Source: a virus. From it: a DNA stretch of 20,401 nt. The stretch covers positions 1 through 20,401 of IMG/VR virus record IMGVR_UViG_3300025132_000399; one strand, 5' to 3'. A program made the position numbers and the translations under genes. This document shows positions 14,883 through 20,401 of the stretch, piece after piece (within the stretch, counting starts at the first letter, position 1; every line of letters starts with the position of its first letter). The notes below the pieces were generated by a model. That model ran no database searches, was not told the origin of the DNA, and worked only from the letters and a program-made list of their open reading frames with translations.

Positions 14883-17262
14883 TGTGTTTTTCCTTTTTAC
14901 GTTCTACCACCAAGTCCATAAGTTTCTTAGTAGCCCACTTTAGTGGTGGTACTTTACTAATTAGTTTAGCATATTTTTCACCGTATGTCACGTACAAATT
15001 CTTAAACCATTTAGGTGCATCATATTGTAACCAAACACGGAAGATAAACCACTGTGCATTTTGAGGACCATACACTTCTCTTGCTACCCAACAGAAACCT
15101 TTAAAAGAACTAGACCCTATATATGCAGTACCCAGTGAGCCAATCAAGCTACCAATTGCACTACCCGCTGCGGATGAGCCTTCTGCGGCAGCAACATCTG
15201 CTTTAGTCTTGGCATCTAGTTCAGCAATAGCAAGCGCACTGATACGATCAAGCTGGCTTTCAGCAGAAGTCCAAGCCCACTCCATAGTGTCTCCATAATA
15301 TTGCCAAAGATTATTATATGCTTGATTAGATATATCTAGTAAGGACGCTGCATTAATTTCATTAGCACGATTAACTGCTGCGGTATCTGCTGTAGCAAGT
15401 TGTCTACGCCATTGAGCATTAGACTGTGCAATTACAGATTGATTCTGTGCATTAAACTGGTCACGTTGATTATTCATTTCTGCATTAAATCGTTCTACGG
15501 TATTAGCCTGACCCGCATTAAACTGTGCTTGTGCATTAGCTTGTGTAGAATTAAACTGTGCAGCTTGTTGACCCAAGTTAGCAAAGAACTGATCTACTTG
15601 ATTTTGGCTAGTAGCATTAAACTGCCGGGCAGCATTATCTGCAGCAGTATCAGTAAATAAAGATTGAGTTCTTTGTTGTGCTTTAAACAACTCTGTTTGT
15701 TGTTTGTTAGATACATTTGCCATATCTAACTGTAAGAAGGACTGTGCATTATTTACAGCAGCTTGTTGGCGATTATTTAGATTAGCCGCATCCATTTGTG
15801 CTAATGCACTAGCCTCTGCCATAACCATTGCTTGCGAGTTAGACAGATTATTTAGATTCATGGTATTGGCAGCACGAGAGTTTTCTAATTGTACCTGTTG
15901 TTCTGCGTTAAAGTTCATGCCAGCAATGTCAGATATTCTAGCTGCATTTTGTACACGTGTTTGGAATGCTTGGTCAAACTCCTGACCCATAAATGTAGCA
16001 CGTTGTTGTGCAGCAAGCATGGCACGTGCCTGTCTATTAGACAGGTTTTGTGCCTCAAACTGTGCTTGTACTTGTGCATCTGCAGAGGCAATAGGTAGTG
16101 CAGACTCCATAGCTGCCTGAACCATAGCCTGACCAGCGATAGAAGATGCCCCAAGCCCCCTCTGTGCCATTTGTGCCTGTACCCCTCGCAAAGCACCCGC
16201 AGCCCATGCAGGAGGATTAGAGGCGTCAAAGTTAGCAGTTAGCTGTGCAAGCTGTCCTTGTACAGTAGCTTGTGTGGAGGGTGTAGCTGTTGCTGCTTGC
16301 ACTTGTTCTGTAAAGGTAGTGGCAGTTTGTGCATCAGCAGCACCGCCAGATATTAATTCACCCTGTTGAATACTACGTTGCACAGGACTATTAATAATAG
16401 AGGCATTACCTTGTGCTTCTGTTAAACTGCCTACAGAACTAGCTGTTTGTTGTGCAGCAGTTATTTGCGCCCGTGGATCGGCAGGGTTAATTTGTGCTGC
16501 TTGTGTAGCTGTTAGAGCAGCACTAATTGCAGGTGCAGCAGTAGCTGCGGTTAGGGTATTAGCTGTTTTTTCTGTTTGTGTGGCAGCTTGTGCCGTTTGT
16601 GCCATTGCTGTAGGCACTGCAACTGCACCTGTAAGTGTACCAGTACCCTGTTGTATTTCCTGACCCGGACCTGTTGGTGTCATAGCAGCAGTAGTTACAC
16701 CACCTTGAGGTAGGCCGGGTGTGTACATACGCTGGGCAGCTACATCACCTATTGAAGCAGGTGCTGTTGTAGGTGCAGCAGGTGGTGTGGCTGGCTCTGC
16801 GACTTGTTGAAATTTCAGAGCATCTTCTGCAAACTTACCTCTTGTTCTATCTACCTGCATGGGTATAGGCGTAACACCGGGTGGTGGCACCATAGTAGGA
16901 TTAGTTACACCAGCTTGTGCAGCAAGTTGTGGGTTGCCGTATGTTTGTCCATCAGGTCCATACACTACGACTTGTGGCCCAGCACCCATCATATTACCTT
17001 CTGGTGTGCCTAGTGGCCCCATCAGAGGTGGTGTAGGCGAGTTTAATGGAAAATTACCTATCTGAGCCAGACCACCTGTCTGCATCTTCACTACACCGCC
17101 TTTAGCCATCTCCATAGCGGCATTAGTAAACTGTTTCATCCGTGCTTGACGTGCAGGGTCTTGTTCAATAAAGTCTTGGAACTGGCCCATGTCACCAGAG
17201 TAGCCCATTGACTGTGCAATCTTGTTCATCGCTGTAGGTTTAAATGCTCTAAAGACTGCCAT
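14866..17262 (-). CDS. Long hendecad coiled-coil virion protein with CFI-box-like C-terminus
   Basis: A 798-aa protein in four parts. Residues 1-70 are a small N-domain with two GG motifs (AKGGVVKMQTGGL, 53-65). Residues 70-400 are low-complexity, rich in Ala, Thr, Gln and Pro. Residues 405-623 follow an 11- and 22-residue period (repeats starting QNLSNRQ, ANLNNRQ, then QFNA units), predicted to be a long right-handed coiled coil. A Gly/Ser-rich hydrophobic stretch around 695-717 leads to a C-terminal domain (about 718-783) beginning FCWVAREVYG. That end resembles the bacterial CFI-box C-terminal pattern and recurs, as I recall, in marine phage structural proteins. It is probably an internal core or ejected rod protein; a tail-fibre role is less likely given its place. 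The ribosome site is weak. Confidence 0.88.
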   Translation of the reverse strand: MAVFRAFKPTAMNKIAQSMGYSGDMGQFQDFIEQDPARQARMKQFTNAAMEMAKGGVVKMQTGGLAQIGNFPLNSPTPPLMGPLGTPEGNMMGAGPQVVVYGPDGQTYGNPQLAAQAGVTNPTMVPPPGVTPIPMQVDRTRGKFAEDALKFQQVAEPATPPAAPTTAPASIGDVAAQRMYTPGLPQGGVTTAAMTPTGPGQEIQQGTGTLTGAVAVPTAMAQTAQAATQTEKTANTLTAATAAPAISAALTATQAAQINPADPRAQITAAQQTASSVGSLTEAQGNASIINSPVQRSIQQGELISGGAADAQTATTFTEQVQAATATPSTQATVQGQLAQLTANFDASNPPAWAAGALRGVQAQMAQRGLGASSIAGQAMVQAAMESALPIASADAQVQAQFEAQNLSNRQARAMLAAQQRATFMGQEFDQAFQTRVQNAARISDIAGMNFNAEQQVQLENSRAANTMNLNNLSNSQAMVMAEASALAQMDAANLNNRQQAAVNNAQSFLQLDMANVSNKQQTELFKAQQRTQSLFTDTAADNAARQFNATSQNQVDQFFANLGQQAAQFNSTQANAQAQFNAGQANTVERFNAEMNNQRDQFNAQNQSVIAQSNAQWRRQLATADTAAVNRANEINAASLLDISNQAYNNLWQYYGDTMEWAWTSAESQLDRISALAIAELDAKTKADVAAAEGSSAAGSAIGSLIGSLGTAYIGSSSFKGFCWVAREVYGPQNAQWFIFRVWLQYDAPKWFKNLYVTYGEKYAKLISKVPPLKWATKKLMDLVVERKKEKHNVQSI
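15394..16050 (-). repeat. Coding hendecad repeat region (33-nt and 66-nt period) in the 798-aa protein
   Basis: Reading on the - strand, six 22-residue units (first: QNLSNRQARAML...) run from 16050. Then, after a two-residue phase break, seven exact 11-residue units run from 15624 down to 15394: QFNATSQNQVD, QFFANLGQQAA, QFNSTQANAQA, QFNAGQANTVE, RFNAEMNNQRD, QFNAQNQSVIA, QSNAQWRRQLA. The first codons of the 11-mers lie exactly 33 bases apart. Confidence 0.92.
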
Positions 17263-17263
17263 A

Positions 17264-17464
17264 TTAATTCATTCCCATAAATACTGTAACTACCATTGCA
17301 ACTACCATAATCGTGCTGCCCATTATCATTGCTTCTAAACGCCACATACGCTTGTCTAAACCCTCTAACTTCTCCTGCACAGAGGCATACCTGATAGCGC
17401 ACTCTTTTTCGTGTGCTTCAAGTTCCATCTGTGTTTTAATTGCAGGTTCCATTGTCATTTTCAT
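17264..17464 (-). CDS. Small tail-anchored membrane protein, holin- or XhlA-like architecture
   Basis: A 66-aa protein. Residues 1-45 are soluble, with a charged helix (MELEAHEKECAIRYASVQEK followed by LEGLDKRMWRLEAMI), and the C-terminal 20 residues are a membrane segment (STIMVVAMVVTVFMGM). The HEKECAIRYxxxxEKLxxLDxR pattern followed by a single membrane helix resembles the XhlA hemolysin type of small phage proteins and some class III holins. A lysis role is therefore possible, but its place next to the fibre genes is equally compatible with a virion or assembly role. It follows the 115-aa gene after 5 bases, without a strong ribosome site, and ends one base before the next ATG. Confidence 0.8.
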   Translation of the reverse strand: MKMTMEPAIKTQMELEAHEKECAIRYASVQEKLEGLDKRMWRLEAMIMGSTIMVVAMVVTVFMGMN

Positions 17465-17469
17465 CTTTG

Positions 17470-17817
17470 CTACCAGCCAGAGGGTGTGCCAGTGAGGATT
17501 GTGGGTGTTTTTTGTTCTGCAATATCTGCATCAAGATCAGCCTTCAACTCTGATTCCGTTTGATCTAAAGCTGCCAAGACTTTGGCTTTGCACCAATCTT
17601 TAGTAATTGAGTCGTAGGATACAAATGATGCACCAGGCTCGTATCCAACACTGGTTGTTCCGTACTTAATTTTTGCTAGGTAATTTCCATCTGGCCCCTT
17701 GTCAGAGTCACTAATACAAGTAATGCGCCAGTGAATTGTTTTTACTACATCTGAATTAGAACCTTCGGTTGCTACACGGTCTAATTGCGGAAACTCAAAT
17801 GTCATTGCTGTAGCCAT
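17470..17817 (-). CDS. 115-aa fibre-associated small protein (DUF7936-like)
   Basis: A 115-aa protein with a beta-rich front (TFEFPQLDR, VVKTIHWRITCISD, YLAKIKYGTTSVGYEP), a conserved 'Y-S-TKDW' turn, and a C-terminal helix ending EQKTPTILTGTPSGW. The order 'ttvhW, yGt, helix, I-Q-xP-GxPxW' matches a small protein often found beside marine phage tail fibres (I believe DUF7936). Its function is unknown; a fibre chaperone, adaptor or base component would fit. GGAGG lies 6 bases before the ATG and within the last codons of the fibre gene, so the two are translationally linked. Confidence 0.83.
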   Translation of the reverse strand: MATAMTFEFPQLDRVATEGSNSDVVKTIHWRITCISDSDKGPDGNYLAKIKYGTTSVGYEPGASFVSYDSITKDWCKAKVLAALDQTESELKADLDADIAEQKTPTILTGTPSGW

Positions 17818-17820
17818 TCT

Positions 17821-20401
17821 CTATTCCTCCAGCGCAGCCACACGGCTACGCAAATCTTGAATTTCTTTCAGTAACATTGGAACCAAAGAGGGGTAGTCCA
17901 CGCCCTTCCATTTATCATCGCAATCGGTTTCTGTTACAGCTTTGGGCCACACAAGTTCTAGTTCCTGTGCAACCATGCCATAGTCTTGATGTTCGCCATC
18001 AACCTTCCAGTCAAACTGACGTACTTTAATTGAATCAATTATGTCACCAGCAGAATTAGCGTCAGTAACATTTTCTTTTAATCTGATGTCGGATGAAGTT
18101 GCTAAACTAGTAGCACTGTTTGTAAAATCTAAACCGCCAACGTAACTGTTGTTATGATAAAAAAGGATTCCATTCCTAGTTCCATCGTAAGTTTTAACTA
18201 CATAGATGTATGCAGGGCTTCCATCCCCGCCAGAGTCAGAAGGACTTTGTATACGGGTATTAACTACGTTATTTACCGCCGCAGTGTGGCCCCAAATTTG
18301 AGTTCCACCCGACAGTATTCTAGACCGCTCACTATTTCCAGTGCCGAATATCAAAGTGCCACTTTCACAGTTATTCAAAATGGTATCAGTACCAATTATT
18401 GCAAACTGCGCCCCACGATTAGCACCACTCGCAGGGTCTGACAGTTTTAAAACAGCACCAACTGTATCGTGCATATGGAGGTATTGCGCACCGCTGGGTA
18501 CGGTTATACCAGCAAGGGTTCCGTCTACCGTAGGTGACGTATGGCCGATGCCGACATTGCCTACGTTATTGAGGACCATTGGTACATCGGTACTGGCTGG
18601 GCGAAACTCTAGGTAGTTGCCGTCTGTGTTATGTATTCTAAAGCCGTCAATGCCCGTGTCACCGCTAAACGCAACCTCACCAGCAGCACCATCGCCAACA
18701 GTAAGTTTGTCACCGATTGTTGCGCCTGTTGATGAAGTTGCTAATTTCTTGGCATTGTTGTGATATAAGTCAACTGCGCCACCTTCAGTAAGAACTGCCA
18801 TATTTTGTGATGAAGAGTTCATAAGGTTTATGTCATCAGATTTAATAGAAAGCGCACCCGTCACTGTATTATTTATAAAACTGTTAGAACCGTCATGGAA
18901 TATTTGCAGGTCAGACCCAGCCCCAAACATGGCTTTGGCACTGTCTGGAAACAGAATATCATCCGTACCAGTCGGCACGGTAAACACCGTAGCGTCTGCA
19001 TCGTTCTTTAGCGTGATGTCGCTAGTGCTGCCCTGTCCTGTCAGGATAAGACCCTCTGCCGCTGTATAGCCGATTGCAGCGTTGTCGCCAGCACTGGTGT
19101 CAGCCGTGGCCTCCACCGTGCCGCCAGTGATTACGCCTGTGGTAGTGATTGCGCTAGAGCCGTTGTCAATACTGCCAAAGCCGGAAGTGATGCTGCCAGA
19201 GTTAAGTGCGCCTGTTGTGACGATGTTGGAGTCTCCAGCCGCTGGTGCCGCCGCTATGTCAGACAACACTTCAGAAGCAGAACGCCCTTCAATAGATGTA
19301 CCGTCAATACGTAGAAAGTCATTGTCGGCAGCACCGCTGGTAAACACAGGCAGGTTGCCATTAGATATACCAGTAGACAGAGTAGCCACTGTAGTAATCG
19401 CTGTGCCATTTAATGTCATGGCGTCAGCTTCCAGAGTGCCATCAATGTCAGCATTACCAGATACATCTAATGACCCAGCATCAAGTTCGCCTGTAAGCGT
19501 AATATTACGGAAGCTGGCTACATCTTTGTTAGCATCTGCTGTGACTACTTTACTTGCAACCACTGTACCTACAGCAGCACCCGTGTCACTGTAATTAAGT
19601 TCTGTTGCTGTTGCAGTAACACCGTCTAAAATGTTTAGTTCAGCCGCTGTTGACGTGACGTTAGTGCCGCCAATGTCAAGCGTAGTCATTGACACTTCAC
19701 CAGCTACAGTGAGTACGCCATCTGCTACCGTCATTAAATCCGTGTCGTCCGTGTGACCAATAGTAGTGCCGTTGATAACAACGTCATCAATGTCCAGTGA
19801 TCCACCAGTAATTAGGCCCGTGGTTGTGATTGTTGATGATCCTGTATCAATAGTGCCAAACCCGCTGGTAATAGAACCAGAGTTTAGTGCGCCCACAGTG
19901 GTAATATTGGAAGTTGTATCAAGTGCGCTTTCAAAGAATGTTTCAAAATCAGACAGTGCAACTTGCTTCATAGTTCCAGCATCATTAACAATCAGCCTGT
20001 CAGCAGCAGCAAGTGTAGTTGATGTAGCTGTCGTGCCACCATCTATTAAGTTTAATTCTGCGGTGGTAGCAGTAACACCATCCATAATGTTGAGTTCAGA
20101 TGCAGTAGCTGTCACCCCATCAAGAATGTTAAGTTCTGCAGCAGTGGATGTAACATTAGTGCCGCCAATGTCTAGTGTAGTAACAGATATTTCACCTGCT
20201 ACCGTTACTAAACCACTAGCAACTGTAATCAAATCGGTATCGTCTGTGTGACCTATTGTTGTTCCATTAATAACTACATCGTCAATATCCAGAGAACCAC
20301 CTGTAATTAGTCCTGTAGTGGTAATAGTAGACGAGCCTGTATCAATCGTACCAAAGCCAGATGTAATAGAACCAGAATTAAGTGCGCCAACTGTTGTGGC
20401 A
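17821..20401 (-). CDS. Tail fibre protein with C-terminal Peptidase_S74 intramolecular chaperone (5' partial)
   Basis: The receptor-binding fibre. The frame is open to the window edge; the TTG at 20232 is internal to a repeat (TDDTDL), not a start. At least 860 residues are present. The front is Thr/Ser/Gly/Asp-rich beta repeat sequence, with ELNILDGVTAT-type 13-residue units near 20040-20160 and a 165-residue-period repeat. The middle has the LQIFHDGSNSFI and VDLYHNNAKKLATSSTG motifs common in marine phage fibres. The end (17824-18096) is a Peptidase_S74 domain: SSDIRLKENV, then DYGMVAQELE and a coiled-coil end (LLKEIQDLRSRVAALEE). S74 domains trimerise the fibre and then cut themselves off at the Ser of the SD motif, using the nearby Lys. 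Host range probably depends on this gene. Confidence 0.94.
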   Translation of the reverse strand, partial: ATTVGALNSGSITSGFGTIDTGSSTITTTGLITGGSLDIDDVVINGTTIGHTDDTDLITVASGLVTVAGEISVTTLDIGGTNVTSTAAELNILDGVTATASELNIMDGVTATTAELNLIDGGTTATSTTLAAADRLIVNDAGTMKQVALSDFETFFESALDTTSNITTVGALNSGSITSGFGTIDTGSSTITTTGLITGGSLDIDDVVINGTTIGHTDDTDLMTVADGVLTVAGEVSMTTLDIGGTNVTSTAAELNILDGVTATATELNYSDTGAAVGTVVASKVVTADANKDVASFRNITLTGELDAGSLDVSGNADIDGTLEADAMTLNGTAITTVATLSTGISNGNLPVFTSGAADNDFLRIDGTSIEGRSASEVLSDIAAAPAAGDSNIVTTGALNSGSITSGFGSIDNGSSAITTTGVITGGTVEATADTSAGDNAAIGYTAAEGLILTGQGSTSDITLKNDADATVFTVPTGTDDILFPDSAKAMFGAGSDLQIFHDGSNSFINNTVTGALSIKSDDINLMNSSSQNMAVLTEGGAVDLYHNNAKKLATSSTGATIGDKLTVGDGAAGEVAFSGDTGIDGFRIHNTDGNYLEFRPASTDVPMVLNNVGNVGIGHTSPTVDGTLAGITVPSGAQYLHMHDTVGAVLKLSDPASGANRGAQFAIIGTDTILNNCESGTLIFGTGNSERSRILSGGTQIWGHTAAVNNVVNTRIQSPSDSGGDGSPAYIYVVKTYDGTRNGILFYHNNSYVGGLDFTNSATSLATSSDIRLKENVTDANSAGDIIDSIKVRQFDWKVDGEHQDYGMVAQELELVWPKAVTETDCDDKWKGVDYPSLVPMLLKEIQDLRSRVAALEE
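19735..19902 (-). repeat. Fibre repeat unit B (56 residues), identical in protein to the copy at 20230-20397
   Basis: The segment runs from TTVGALNSGS to HTDDTDL, 56 residues on the - strand. It is identical in protein to the copy 495 bases upstream in the gene, but the DNA differs at 38 of 168 bases by hand count, all synonymous. Confidence 0.9.
20230..20397 (-). repeat. Fibre repeat unit A (56 residues), partner of the copy at 19735-19902
   Basis: This is the first copy in gene order, next to the window edge. A third, weaker copy (TTGALNSGSITSGFGSIDNG) follows later in the gene near 19150-19220, so this is a family of at least three units. Confidence 0.9.

Noticed and set aside
15394-16050. 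CRISPR-like array, suggested by regular 33-base spacing
   Set aside because: Repeats are short, degenerate and in frame with a long coding sequence; the period matches 11-residue protein units.
20230-20232. TTG as the start of the tail fibre
   Set aside because: It encodes the Leu of a TDDTDL repeat; the frame and the repeat continue to the window edge.
19082-20251. Long open frames on the + strand opposite the fibre gene
   Set aside because: They are antisense images of Thr/Ser/Val-rich repeats, without ribosome sites or sensible composition.
1-20401. Prophage or integrated element
   Set aside because: No integrase, repressor, attachment site, tRNA or host gene is visible; the layout is that of a lytic phage.

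Overview
The window is a gene-dense stretch of a lytic, podovirus-like tailed-phage genome from a marine bacterial virus. No host gene, tRNA, integrase or insertion sequence is visible, and no stretch of even 100 bases lacks a plausible coding region. The best-supported lineage guess is the HMO-2011-type group, whose known hosts are marine alphaproteobacteria (SAR116, Roseobacter, SAR11). This rests on three things: a family A DNA polymerase interrupted by a DnaJ-type CXXCXGXG zinc finger, which I recall as a hallmark of that group; a B12-dependent ribonucleotide reductase; and fibre sequence typical of marine phages. The assignment comes from memory of gene content, not from a search.

Left half (1-8809, + strand): replication, recombination and nucleotide metabolism. 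In order: DNA polymerase (5' end outside the window), a protein with an acidic tail that may bind single-stranded DNA, a Cas4-like Fe-S nuclease, a T7 endonuclease I-type junction resolvase, an acidic unknown protein, a DUF3310 protein, a 52-aa protein, a class II ribonucleotide reductase, several very small proteins, a T5orf172/GIY-YIG nuclease, an unknown protein and a MazG-like pyrophosphohydrolase. The genes are packed end to end with overlapping stop and start codons and strong AGGAG-type ribosome sites, so they are probably transcribed together. The nucleases, reductase, MazG and DUF3310 protein fit a programme of breaking down host DNA, making dNTPs and resolving replication intermediates.

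Centre (about 8797-8825): one hairpin flanked by an A-run and a T-run sits between the two converging gene blocks and probably terminates both transcripts.

Right half (8823-20401, - strand, read right to left): virion genes. A long repetitive tail fibre with a C-terminal Peptidase_S74 chaperone (5' end outside the window) comes first. It is followed by a 115-aa fibre-associated small protein, a 66-aa tail-anchored membrane protein, a 798-aa protein with an 11-residue-periodic coiled-coil rod, 71-aa and 171-aa small proteins, and two large proteins of 605 and 1170 aa that are probably internal or ejected. The three large proteins may play the role of T7 gp14/gp15/gp16, but no similarity to those proteins can be seen by eye.

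The most interesting signals are protein architectures: the zinc finger in the polymerase thumb, the hendecad rod and its CFI-box-like C-terminus, a triplicated acidic peptide at the start of the 1170-aa protein, a GG-hydrophobic motif shared by three adjacent virion proteins, and a fibre repeat identical over 56 residues but heavily diverged at synonymous sites. I found no clear candidate for a wholly new system such as a defence island or a new RNA element.
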